The notes under the pieces are model-generated. The model was not told where the DNA came from. It saw nothing but the letters and a program-made list of their open reading frames with translations, and made no database searches. DNA of 64,000 nucleotides, taken from the NCBI GenBank assembly GCA_025917655.1, contig CP084620.1, positions 806,001-870,000 of the forward strand, written 5' to 3'. Positions within the stretch are counted from its first letter, which is position 1; each line of letters begins with the position of its first letter. Of the stretch, positions 22,501-32,664 are shown one piece after another. The DNA is from Chlorella sorokiniana. Taxonomy: Eukaryota; Chlorophyta; Trebouxiophyceae; Chlorellales; Chlorellaceae. Position numbers and translations under genes: made by a program.

Positions 22501-22908
22501 CACGCTTCACTCCAGGTCATGCACACCGTCATGGTGAGGCCGAGGGGCGGTGGAGTGCCGCCGCGGCGGTGACGGGCGGTGCCGGGCGCTGCCAGGCTGG
22601 TCAACGTACTTGGGGCTCGCAAAGATGTCCCATGTGCAGGCTTTGATGCCCGGTGAGGGTGAGCTGGTTGCTGCCGCTGGCTGTCCAGCAACTCACCTGC
22701 CCGCTTGGCCTGCGGGCACCCCCCGCCCATCAAGCAGGTCTCCGAGCACCCCAAGTGCCGCATCAAGCTTACGGTCATGGAGGAGAGCAGCGGCAAGGGC
22801 AAGGCGGCGGGGCACAAGGTCAAGCTCATGGCGGCACTCGTGCTGGCGGGCACCTCGACAGAGGGGCTCAGCAAGCCTGGCCGCCTGGCAGCCATCTCGC
22901 AGCGGTGA
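19588..22908 (+). CDS. Membrane-anchored SGNH-hydrolase-like protein
   Basis: Start chosen at ATG 19588 (MVAVMNGPCKPRKLQ), giving a short basic cytosolic head and one signal-anchor helix (GAALLFGVLIGLSLLPVL), so probably type II, facing the Golgi lumen or outside. Exons then show SGNH-type blocks: block I VVVAAVGGSISVGRGS (about 20170-20215, catalytic Ser in GGSIS), block III VIVEFALNDG (Asn, about 20790-20815) and block V DISHPYGPTGHRYMAELL (Asp/His, about 21400-21450). Block I needs one extra G at the G5 run 20187-20191. A long C-terminal region with Cys-containing segments (WCACLLALPCAEAES; CVSGCECKESVLDGWW) follows, ending at TGA 22906-22908. Related algal proteins act on carbohydrate or acyl groups of glycans, but the substrate here is unknown. 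Confidence 0.8.
22152..22197. repeat. Direct repeat in intron (21 bp, two copies)
   Basis: AGTGTGCTCTGCGGGGCGCA plus a final G occurs at 22152-22172 and again at 22177-22197, separated by four bases, inside an intron of the SGNH-like gene. Confidence 0.85.
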
Positions 22909-23224
22909 CAGCGGCACATGGTGACCCGCTGGGGGCCACGGGCATTGGCCGGGCGGGCTGCCTGTCTGCATGCAATGGACTGAGAATGCCTCCTCTGATG
23001 TAAGGATCCGCTACCAACAAATACGACTGCGGCATTGGTGGAAAGCCACAGCATGCATTGCACGGCTGCTCTGCAACTTCCATCCTTGCATGGGGCACGC
23101 GCTCCTCCCACTGCCGCGTTCGTTACGCGCCATTTGCGTCTTAAAATAACATTATATCGTCCTTTGAAGCAACAAGCCCCCATACACTCTCTCGGTCGGC
23201 CGCAGAGTGCGCGCGAGCCACACA
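22909..23224. other. Intergenic region before the Cys-rich genes
   Basis: Holds the TGTAA signal of the upstream gene, then an AT-richer stretch (around 23140-23165, AAAATAACATTATATCG) about 65 bases before the next ATG that may be the core promoter of the cysteine-rich repeat gene. Confidence 0.45.
22999..23003 (+). promoter_or_regulatory. TGTAA polyadenylation signal (SGNH-like gene)
   Basis: Ninety bases after the stop codon at 22908. Confidence 0.7.
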
Positions 23225-26200
23225 ATGGCAAGACTGACGCTGAGCGTGGGTCTGTGCCTGCTTATTCTGGCCGGGTAGGTTCGTCTGCATCACCAAGGAG
23301 TCACATGGTGCGGCAACCCACTTCCTTGAAGACAGACCGTCTGAACGCCACTCTCCGTTCTCCCCGCGGTTCCTGCAGGACGAAAGCTCAAGGCACTTCC
23401 GAGGGTGAAACTAGTGAGGATCGCAAGCATCACGCCGCTGCGACACCATGGCTCGCATTTGGCCCCTCCCGCCGTTTGCCTCTGCGCGCGCTCTCTCGCC
23501 AGGGGAAGCAATGCCCACGTTGCTGCTGAATTCTCGCCTTTGGCCCCATTTGCCCTTATTCAGGCCCCTGCGCTGCCATTCTTTGTGCTCCTGGAACTTT
23601 GTGCACGGTCAATGAGGTGAGCAGGCGGGGTTGTCTAGTGGCGAAGGCGGCTGGCCGTGATGCCTTGCCTCAATGGAGGGCTGCTTCAATCTCTCCCGCC
23701 ATGTGGCTGGATCCACAGCTCCCTTGCTACTCTTCCGCATTCGCAGAAGGGAGGTCCACAGTGTGTGCCGGTAGCCGTTGACAACTACAACCCGTGTGCC
23801 GCCACCACCTGCCTGGTCGGCAACGACTGCATCGTGAACGAGGTGGGCACTGGGTCATGCGCTTTTGTTGTCGTGCATTAAGTGCCGGGCAAACCCAAGC
23901 CAGCCCTGCACGTGTACTCACACCCAAACTGTCCCCCTGCTGGCAGAGAGGCGAGGCTGAGTGCGTGCCTGCAGGGGGGCACCCAACCCCTGCGCCTTCA
24001 CAACCTGCCTCGTAGGCAACGACTGCATTGTAAACGACGTAAGAAGCTCCCGGCTTGCAAAGCATGACAAATGAGCAGCTCAACATGCGACATGCAGCTC
24101 AGGAGACCGCTCCCATCTCAATCTCAACATTCTGCAGAAGGGCGAGGCTGAGTGCGTGCCGGCAGCAGGGTCCGAGGCGCCTAACCCCTGCGCCGCCACC
24201 ACCTGCCTGGTTGGCAACGACTGCATCGTGAACGAGGTGCGCACTGCCATACAGAGAACATGGCCTGACTCAGCTTGCAGCATGTAGCTTGAGTTTTTGC
24301 CCCTCTTGCTCAAGTGCTGCAGAAGGGCGAGGCTGAGTGCGTGCCAGCAGCAGGGGCGGCAGGGGCGCCCAACCCCTGCGCCGCCACCACCTGCCTGGTC
24401 GGCAACGACTGCATCGTGAACGAGGTGCGCACTGCCATACACAGAACATGGCCTGACCTAGCTTGCACCATGTAGCTTAACTGCGCACCCCTCCCCCGCT
24501 CAAGGCTGCAGAAGGGCGAGGCTGAGTGCGTGCCAGCAGCAGGGGCGGCAGGGCGCCCAACCCCTGCGCCGCCACCACCTGCCTGGTCGGCAACGACTGC
24601 ATCGTGAACGAGGTGACTGCCAGGGCACAGCCGTGGAGATCTCGCACTCCAGAGTGTGTGTGCTGCCATGCTGGCTGCCTCTGTCGGTCAGCATCAGTGC
24701 CAACGGCGCCCCTCTTCCACTTCAACTGTCGCAGAAGGCGAGGCCGAGTGCGTGCCCGTGCTGACAGACCCTTGCGCCGCCACCACCTGCCCTGTCGGCA
24801 ACCTGTGCATTGTCAACGAGGTGGGAGGCACCCCGGTAACGCAAGCCGAAGAGGGAAGCCAGCGTTCGCCCTGTTCACTCAACGTCTGCGCCCTGTCCCC
24901 GGCCTGGCCGCTGCAGGGTGGTGAGCCTGAGTGCGTGGAGGACCCATGCTACGAGGTCACTTGCGACTCGGGACGTGCGTGCTTCGCCGGCAAGGTGGGG
25001 CACAATGCGACGCCCGGCTGGTTCAGCCTGAACCCATCCTCCTGGCCAGCATCTTCACCCCCATGTGGGTGTCTGCTGGCAGGGCAGCCTACGCATCCGC
25101 CCCGCGTGTGTGCCGAGGCCCGCTGAGGTGTGAGGGGCTGCTGCCTGCCGCAGGACGGCAAGGGCGTGTGCGAGGAGGTGTTCACCTCCCAGGGCTGCGA
25201 ACGCGCCTGCCCAGAGGGCAAGGTGTGCTCCGTGAAGGGCGCAGGGCCCTGCCACGACACTGAGGCCGGCAAACGATCGACTCCTTTGCTGTCCATTGTC
25301 GTGCGGCTTGGCGGCCAAAGGGCCAGCTGGTGTGGTGCTCACCAAGTGCGGGCAGCCCCCAGTCTCTGCTTGCCTAATCCACACCCCACCCTGCGCGTGC
25401 TGCTACAACGTGCAGGGTGATAGCCAGCTTTGCGTGGAGGACAAGTGCCCCGCCACAACCTGCCCCGTGAACCACACCTGCATGATGCAGGCGAGCAGCA
25501 CCGCTCAACCAGTTGCCGTCCGCTTTTCACACGCTTCTTGAAACGCCTTGCTATCTGCTGCTTGCATCTGCCGGGGCCTGGTTCGCCCTGATGCACGCTT
25601 GCTCAGTGCTGCCTGCCCCCCTGCTGCTGCCGCAGGGCACTGAGCCAGCGTGCGTGGAGGTGGTGCCCATCAGCGCCCCTGTGGACCCCCTGCAACAAGG
25701 CCTGCACCAAGGACAAGGCCTGCAGGGTGGTGGTGAGATGCTCTGCTGCCCTCCCTCTCAAATGGATACCCGGCGCCGCCACAGCAGCCGCCCTTGCCTC
25801 GTCGCCTTCACGGCCTGTCCTCTGTGGCGCCCCATGCAGAATGGCGAGGAGCGCTGCGTTAGACTCCCCAAAGATCCCTGTGCTGCCACGACCTGCGCTG
25901 TGGGAAGCATCTGCGTGCCCGAGGCAAGGCTTTCAGAGGCTGGCACGCTCAAGCTGCAGAGTTGCATCGGCTTTGAGTCGGGTTTTCGTGACTCTCCATC
26001 TCGTTTACGCTGTCTCCTCCGCACTGTGCAGGGACAGGGGCACGGTGCGTGAGCGCTTGCGCTGTAGTGCGCTGCCGCTCCGGCTATCACTGCAAGACTG
26101 ACAAGGTGCGCCCCTCGTGTGCTGCTGGCGGCTAAGGCCCCTTGCACGTGCTCAAACAGGACGCATTTGTTCCACGTCAGCCCCAGCCGATCCTGCCTCC

Positions 26201-26644
26201 CTCACCCGCGAACGCCCGTTGAAAACCCAAGCGTCACCCATACACCCATCCCTTCTGCCATCCCGCAGAATGGCTTCCCGGGCTGCATCAAGAAGAGGCC
26301 CAGCTGTCGCACCAAGGAGTGCGGCAAGGGCAAGCGCTGCAAGGAGATTGTGAGCAGGCAAAGGGTGGATTGGGTGTAACCCAGTAGGTTGCGCTGTGCA
26401 CCGCTCCTCCTGACATTGCATGGCTTGTTTCCTTGCAGCGCAAGAAGCCTCGCTGCATCAGCAAGTGCACTGGCAGGAAGTGTGGTCGGGGCCGCCGCTG
26501 CATCATCAACAAGGCGAGTGGTTGGGGCCTTGGCGGCTGGAAAGCCCCGCGCGCTGCCCAGCCGCTGTACATTCAAACTTATGCATTGTGTCTTTGTATC
26601 CCTGTGCTCCGCAGAGGGGCAACTCTCAGTGCGTTCGTAAGTAG
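23225..26644 (+). CDS. Secreted cysteine-rich repeat protein, copy 1 (about 16 modules)
   Basis: Exon 1 (23225-23274, 50 bases) encodes a signal peptide (MARLTLSVGLCLLILAG). Exon 2 (35 bases, ending near 23413) is a short linker. Then about 15 exons each encode one ~25-33-residue module with four cysteines, consensus GEAECVP..PCAATTCLVGNDCIVNE, phase 0 at nearly all borders. C-terminal modules are basic and diverge (GKRCKE; RKKPRCISKCTGRKCGRG) and the protein ends RGNSQCVRK at TAG 26644. The Cys spacing resembles follistatin-N (FOLN)-type or similar small disulfide modules, which suggests an extracellular, wall or vacuolar location. One intron (after 25923) has a GC donor. Frames slip at G6 23974-23979, G3 24551-24553 and C5 25686-25690; the module at 26032 also needs one base. 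I do not know its function. Confidence 0.8.
24138..24612 (+). repeat. Recently amplified exon-intron block in Cys-rich gene
   Basis: Three exons (24138-24236, 24323-24424, 24512-24612) start AAGGGCGAGGCTGAGTGCGT and are nearly identical. The introns after the first two also match (GTGCGCACTGCCATACA..GAACATGGCCTGAC...TAGCTT). The unit is 185-189 bp, so whole exon-plus-intron blocks were duplicated, and recently. Confidence 0.85.
25924..26031 (+). other. GC-AG intron in Cys-rich copy 1
   Basis: The module ends ATCTGCGTGCCCGAG and the intron starts GCAAGG. This is the position where sister exons end GAG followed by GT. Using it keeps the fourth cysteine. Confidence 0.65.
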
Positions 26645-26947
26645 TAATTGGGCAAACCAGCACCTCAACCAGGCAGTGCCAGGTATTCCTGATGGAGCCT
26701 GTGAGCGCCATGCGTGACTGCGACCAGCTTGATGACCCGTTTCTATTCAATCACAAGCCATCCGACCAGAGCATCGCTCCTGCGATCCACCACTTTTAAT
26801 CGAAGCCCCTACACGGGCCATCGTCTGAGACCCTTGCACCCCGGGGCTGCCGTTAGCCCTGAAAGTGCGCACCCGCAGCCCGTCAGACTCACCATAGTCG
26901 ATCAAATTTTGGTACCCACAATCTGCAGATTTTGACATAGGCAGTGG

Positions 26948-26952
26948 TGTAA
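26948..26952 (+). promoter_or_regulatory. TGTAA polyadenylation signal (Cys-rich copy 1), first
   Basis: About 300 bases after the stop; a second copy follows at 26964-26968. Confidence 0.6.
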
Positions 26953-26963
26953 GTAGGATGACA

Positions 26964-26968
26964 TGTAA
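26964..26968 (+). promoter_or_regulatory. TGTAA polyadenylation signal (Cys-rich copy 1), second
   Basis: Twelve bases beyond the first TGTAA, so either or both could direct cleavage. Confidence 0.6.
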
Positions 26969-27376
26969 TAAGGCCCTCAGTAACATCTTTTAAACGAGAA
27001 TCTCTAAATTGTCCTGCTGCACGCATGCAAACAGGCAGATGCGCTCGCTTGCAGCGATGGCAATCCTCTGCACCCGTCAACTGCCCGTCTCTTCCTGCAT
27101 TCCCAATGCATCTACATATCGATATTGCACTGAAAGGCCCCTAAAAGGAACGTACGACCCTGCATCACCCTCGACAGTTGAGGGCCTCAACTGCTCAAAG
27201 GGCCAGCCTGGCAGCACACGACGTGCACAGCGCCGGCTTCTCTGCCACTTCCACATTGCACTCAGGACCGTCGTTTACGCCACTCAAGAGGTCTCTTGTG
27301 GTTCTTGGGAAGGCAACTGACGGCAGATCAGTGTTCCAGCTGCTCTTTTCTTGTCCAAAGCTTTGCGGACTTCGCC

Positions 27377-29405
27377 ATGGCAAAGCTCCTGCTTCTGGGG
27401 TTGGCGTGTGCGTCACTTTTCGCCAGGTAGGGAGCATTATTGCTTGCTCTGCGGTCTGAAACTGGGCGTTGCCCACCGAGTGCGCCTCCCCCGACCTTCC
27501 TCGAGCAGGGCAGCCCCGGAATCAGTTGCACTTGGCGATGTTGGTGAGCTTGTGGCCAGCAACGACATGCCGACACCGCGAGCGCGACCGCCCAGAGCCG
27601 TGACGGCGTTGCCATTGTGCCCGCCCCGGTTGCGCAGGTGCCGGCGAGGAGCCCCTGTGCAACCTGGTGGACTGCCACCCTGACAAGCCTGTCTGCATCG
27701 TGAACGGGGTGAGTGCCCTTGAAGCATGCATGGCGGCCAGAGTGATGTGCGCCGCTCCTGGCGAGCATGCCACAGCCCGTGTTTGCTGAGGCCAGCTGAC
27801 CCGACGCTTGGTGCAGGCTGGCCAGGCGGAGTGCATTACCGACCCCTGCGCTGCCGTCGAGTGCCATGGCGGCGATAAGTGTGTCGTTGATGTGGTGAGC
27901 CGCCCTGGACGCGGAGCAGATCCCCAGCCAGCCTACATGCGACAGCTTTCAACACCCCACTGCCCAGCGTGCCCTTTCTGCAACTGTCGCAGGAGGGCCA
28001 GGCTGCGTGTCTTCCTCCCCCGCCTTGCTCCTCGATCAAGTGCCCCGGCGGCAGTGAGTGCAAGTATGACGAGGCGAGCACCTGAGGCAGGGTGGTCTTG
28101 CAGACTCTGCTCACACCGTGCCTGCCGTCTCTTCAGCAGCCTGCTGCCGTTCAGCGCTCTGCTTGTGGCCAGGGGCATGCACCGGCATTCTCAGCAGATG
28201 CACGTGTTGTGAATATGTCTCAATGTAGGATGGGAGGCCGCAGTGCGTGGCTCAGCCGGAGGAGGAGGGAGGGGACCCCTGCGCCGCCACCACCTGCCCC
28301 GTCGGCGCCGCCTGCGTCGTTGAGGTGAGGGCACACGGCTGAGGCGCTGCTGCTGTCTGCACGTCAGCGGCTGACACCAGCTGCCTACTGCTGCTGATGC
28401 CCTGTGTGAAGGGTGGCGAGCCCGTGTGCATCGACGTGCAGCCTGCCCTGCCAAGCGAGCCCGTGTGCAACTTGGCGTGCGTCAGAGGCAGGGTGTGCAA
28501 GATCGTGGTGAGAAAGCCTGGGCAGTGGCTCGGTGAGGGGTGCTAGCCACAGTGCGCCCCTCCAACTGCCTTTTGCTCTGCACACCGTGACGACAGCTCG
28601 GCAGCCGTTGAATGTTGCTGCGTCTACTTCCACCTCTTGCGTCCTGGCAACCGCAGGAGGGCAAAGCCCGCTGCGTGCCAGAGCCGGTCAACCCCTGTGC
28701 AGCAGCGCTGTGCCCAGTGGGCACGATATGCATGGCAGAGGTAGGACCTCAACAAAACTGCTGATGTGCAGGGAAGCTTGTGTGCGTAGAGCCCACCAAT
28801 AGGCGCAATTACTGTCGCATGCTCCTCTTGCGCAGGGCGGCAAGGCGCAGTGCATTACTGCCTGCGCCACAGTACGCTGCAGCGCCGGCTACAGATGCAG
28901 AGTGACCTCGGTGAGGATGGGGATGCACGGCGGAGCGTTTATCTTGCAGCTCTTGCTTGAGGTGTGTTGCGCCTGGCCACCTTGTGCTTGCAGAAGGGCA
29001 GGGCCCAGTGTGTCAAGAAACATACCAGCTGCCGCATGGTGAAGTGCGCCAAGGGCAAATTCTGCAAAATGATGGTGAATTGAAAGGGAGGGACTGAGTG
29101 GGGCGCTTGCCAGTCAGTGCCTTGATGTGATGCTTCTGCGTGTAACAGCCCTCGTGGGCTAGCAAGCTGACTGCCTCCCCGTCTCCTTCCGTGCAGCGCA
29201 AGAAGCCTGCGTGCATCAGCAAGTGCGCCGTGAAGAAGTGTGGGCGGGGCCGCAGCTGCCGCATCAACAGGGTGAGTGGTGGTGAGAGGCATGCCACTGC
29301 TGTGCAGCCAGCTGCTTGCCCAGACTGAACCACCTCATGCTAATTTTGCCCCCAACCCCCATGTTGGTGCAGAAGGGCAACGCACAATGCGTTCCTCGCA
29401 ATTGA
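27377..29405 (+). CDS. Secreted cysteine-rich repeat protein, copy 2 (about 10 modules)
   Basis: Tandem paralogue of the preceding gene. Exon 1 (27377-27426) is again 50 bases and encodes a signal peptide (MAKLLLLGLACASLFA); exon 2 (27509-27543) is again 35 bases; phases agree. Modules follow one per exon: CNLVDCHPDKPVCIVNG, AGQAECITDPCAAVEC, PPCSSIKCPGGSECKYDE, DPCAATTCPVGAACVVE, CNLACVRGRVCKIV, NPCAAALCPVGTICMAE, ACATVRCSAGYRCRV, then three basic ones (KHTSCRMVKCAKGKFCK; RKKPACISKCAVKKCGRG) and the tail KGNAQCVPRN, TGA at 29403-29405. The last modules match copy 1's last modules one to one, while the PCAATTC array is shorter. The exon ending at 28073 has a GC donor. Probably secreted or wall-associated; role unknown. 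Confidence 0.82.
28074..28229 (+). other. GC-AG intron in Cys-rich copy 2
   Basis: The exon ends TATGACGAG and the intron starts GCGAGC. A canonical GTGAGT lies 20 bases upstream, inside the exon, but using it would lose the fourth cysteine and break the frame with the next exon (DGRPQC). Confidence 0.6.
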
Positions 29406-29544
29406 TTGATGACGCAGGATCCCCTCTAAACTCCATCCATCTTGAAACACGATGTCAATCTCGCCAGTTTTCCTGCATTCCCGCTCACTGCTTCCCTTCC
29501 TCCCTGTTGACGGCATGCAGTGATAGCTCATTGTGTGACCGCGC

Positions 29545-29549
29545 TGTAA
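29545..29549 (+). promoter_or_regulatory. TGTAA polyadenylation signal (Cys-rich copy 2)
   Basis: 140 bases after the stop, and 83 bases before the converging PCH2 stop codon, so the two 3' UTRs probably overlap. Confidence 0.65.
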
Positions 29550-29631
29550 ACGTTTGCAAGCTCACTTTGTATCATTCGTCTCACAGCTCGCAGCGACGTG
29601 CAGCTGCCAGCAAGGGCAACCCGTGGTTTTG

Positions 29632-32196
29632 TCACGCTGCATCCCCCAGGTTATCGCGGTCAGCCCGCTCCCGCTCCACCGCCGCCGCGAGTGCCCCCAC
29701 AAACTGGTGGCTGGTGCAGCAGCCGCCCGGGAACTCCCGCGCCGCGTGTGCCAGGAAGGGCAGCTTGCGCAGCGTGCGCCCGCTGAAGCCGTCTGCTGCT
29801 TGCGCCACCTCCAGCAGCCCCCGACTGCAGCAGGGGAGCGGCAGGGCTGCTGGGCCATTGGCCTGCCAGCCTTAGCAACAGCAACCAAGCCTAGCCAACA
29901 GGCCAGCCGCTGCAGAGCATAAGTTGTCCCTTTGACGGCCCACCTCAAGGCCTGGGCAGCATCCTGCCCCCGTCTGACTCCATGCTGCAACAGCTGCCAG
30001 GCTCTGCTGCGCCGCCGCCGCCGCTTGTGCCATTCACAGGCGTGTTTTCGCTGCCGTCGTGTGGCGGCCCTGATGTGCAGCAGGCCTCCGGGAAAGGCAT
30101 GAGCTGCGTGCGGTCCCCAATGATGCCCACCTTCTGCAGCTCGGCAAAGCAGCTGCGCAGGATTTCATACCTGCCGGGGGAGGGGCGGGCATTTTCAACT
30201 GTGAACCTTGCTTGCAAGCTCCAAGGCTGCACGGCGCAACAGCATTTCCCAGCCGATCCAGATCGTGGCCCGCATCACCCCTCCAACTCCCCAGCAGACT
30301 GCCACGCACCCATACCCGTGACACCCCCTCGCCCAACACACTTAACAGCCCAACCAGCCCCCTCACTCACCCACCCAACCAAACCGCCCAACCAGCCCCC
30401 TCACTCACCCACCCAACCAGCACACCACTTTTGTACCAGACCCATCATCCCCCTGCCGCCTGCGCTGCCCCGTACCCCCGCCTCACCGCGCCTGCAGGCC
30501 AGGGTTGCCCACGTACGCCTTTATGTCGGCTCGGTCCACAAAGGCGAGGTCGATGGCCTGCGTGATGTTGCTCGTGGTGAGCACCATGGCGTTGGGGGCG
30601 GACCGCAGCGCGTCCAGCCGGGTGAGCAGCGCGTTGACGGCGCGGATCGCGTCAGCCGGCTCCGAGCCCCCCGCCGCCGCCTTCCTGCGGGTATGTAGGG
30701 GGCGCGAGGGAGCGGCAAGATGGGGCAGTGTGCTCTGCGCCGCGGAGGGCAGGCTGCCCGGCGCAGGGCTGTCGTTGGCAGAAGATGTGCTGGAGGCAGC
30801 GGCATGCAGCACGGGGCGAGGAGGGGCAGAGCCGCGTGGGGTGCACCAGGTGCAGCAGCTCCCAGCCCACCTGGCCGCCGTCAGGCTCTCCACCTCATCA
30901 ATCAGCACAAACACGAGCGTGTCCGCCTCGTCTACCACTTCCTGCGGGATGGGACCAGATGCAACCGTTGTCCAGGCCGCCGTGAAACCTCTGTGAGCGG
31001 CTGGCGGTGGGCTGCCTGCAGCATACGCTTGCCACGACTCCGTTGGCAGCGGCGGCAGGCAAGGCGTCCGACACGGCCCCGGGCAGGCACCTGGATCTTA
31101 GCAAACAGGCGTGCCACGAGCTTGCCGCTCTCCGAGAACCACTTGCTGAAGAGGGAGTGGGCGTTGACCTCGATGAGCACGCCGCCGCCGGGGTACCTGG
31201 GGGGTGCCACAGCGACAGGTGGGGAAACATGCCTGGCAAGAAGATGGCTCGGGGCTCTGCAAGGCCGCAATGCTCCTGCTCAGCCAACTGGGTGGGCCCC
31301 TGCTGCGCGGCCTGGGTCGCCCAGCGGCAGCCTGTGAGAACAGTTAAGCGGCTGCTCCCTGCCCGCTGCACCTGTCCGCCAGGCGGATGGTCAGCTTCTG
31401 TGCCAGCGCCTGGCACAGCGAGGTCTTGCCGGTGCCGGGGGGCCGTGCAGCAGCACCACACGGTTCCAGGACACCAGGCGCGGGCTGACGCCGTGCTCCG
31501 CAAACAGCAGCGCGGAGGCGGCGTAGCGCAGCAGCCGCTGCTGCACGCCGCTCTCGTAGTGCAGCGACTCCCACAAGCCGTGGAAGTCGGCGGCGGGCAG
31601 GGACCACTCGCGGTGTGAGGGCGCCGCCTCGTCGCCCTCGTCGTCGTCTGCAGGGCCCTCGCCGTCCAGCTGGAACACCAGCACCTACGAAGAGGAAGGG
31701 GGAGGGGACCGCGCAGAAAGTCACAGCGGAGCTCCGAGTTGTGCAGCGCAGCCAGAGAGGGGGGCACCAGATGGGGTATCATGATTGCCGCGGCAGCAGG
31801 CAGGGGATGGCGGGTTGCACGCAGAAAAGCGCAGATTCTTGTTGCAGGTTGCGGATGTGCAGCTCATGCCAGGCCGAAGGCAGGATACTGTCACCTGGAG
31901 CTACGGCTGCCACTCACGTTCCAGGCGACGTCCCATTGCAGCAGCAGCTTGCCGTACGGCAGCTGGTCCCCAACGTCAGCTATGCGCATTGACTGTACAT
32001 GCGCATCCAGCAGCGGGTGCTGGCCGGGGGCGGGCGCCAGGGCCGCCTCGGCATAGCGCACAGACGGCAACGTGGTCAGGTAGGCCAGCGCGGCGGCCTT
32101 GACGGTCCCAAGCTCTGCTCGACTCTCCTGCCGCAAGCACACCTCCACGGTCAGCACCACCTTTTCCTCTGTGCCGCCTGCAGATGCGGCAGTCAT
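29632..32196 (-). CDS. PCH2: PCH2/TRIP13-type AAA+ ATPase
   Basis: Read leftward from ATG 32196 ([12 protein letters not shown]). Exon 1 (32196-31918) is the N-terminal substrate-binding region. Exon 2 (31684-31372) carries [31 protein letters not shown] (Walker A) and [11 protein letters not shown]. Later exons give [20 protein letters not shown], Walker [12 protein letters not shown], sensor [12 protein letters not shown], arginine finger [12 protein letters not shown] and C-terminal [20 protein letters not shown], ending TGA 29632-29634. This matches TRIP13/Pch2, a hexamer that remodels HORMA proteins in meiotic checkpoint and spindle-checkpoint silencing. Walker A needs one more C: on the plus strand the G6 run 31437-31442 is one short. 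An intron near 30350-30420 holds a 38-bp tandem repeat. Confidence 0.93.
30352..30420. repeat. Intronic 38-bp tandem repeat
   Basis: AACCAGCCCCCTCACTCACC and following bases occur at 30352 and again at 30390, within a PCH2 intron. Confidence 0.8.
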
Positions 32197-32664
32197 GACG
32201 CTGGCAGGCCGATTGCTGGTTTGGGCCACCGCGCGTGTGCCTGTCGCAAGCTGCGGCTGCAACCAGGGATGCCAGCTTGAAGGGCCAGGCTTTGAATAGC
32301 CTGCTGGTTCGCTGCACGCTGCACAATACTATTTGAGGGGTAGTGCTGGAATGCGCGTCAGGGAAAGGCAAACTTTGATTGTCGGCGAAGCGATCGGAGG
32401 CACTGTCGGCTTGCTTGCGGGCACTCTTTTGGTTGCGAAATCATGGATGGCATGTAGAAGCAGGCTGGCATCTCTACTAAACTTGGATGTATTGCCTGGC
32501 TCTGATTTCGTCTCATGGTGTCCCGAGCGTGATGTCCGCTGTTTTACTCTGCATCCCGTCACGGTTCACGCTGTTCGCACCGTCCATATCCTCCCACGTT
32601 CACCCGAGGCAGTTGCCCCGCGCGCTTCAAGGCTCGTCATCCCTGCACCCGGTCCCTCTCAGCC
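32197..32664. promoter_or_regulatory. Divergent promoter region, PCH2 / ORMDL (468 bp)
   Basis: Separates the leftward PCH2 start and the rightward ORMDL start. No other gene seen. It should hold both promoters and 5' leaders; I could not identify a TATA box. Confidence 0.5.

Larger units (their letters stand above)
26645..27376. other. Intergenic region between the two Cys-rich paralogues
   Basis: 732 bp with the 3' UTR and poly(A) signals of copy 1, then the promoter of copy 2. No gene seen. Confidence 0.55.

Noticed and set aside
31372-31684. Loss of Walker A in PCH2
   Set aside because: The GPPAPARP reading becomes GPPGTGKTS with one base in a C6 run; sequencing error is far more likely than loss.
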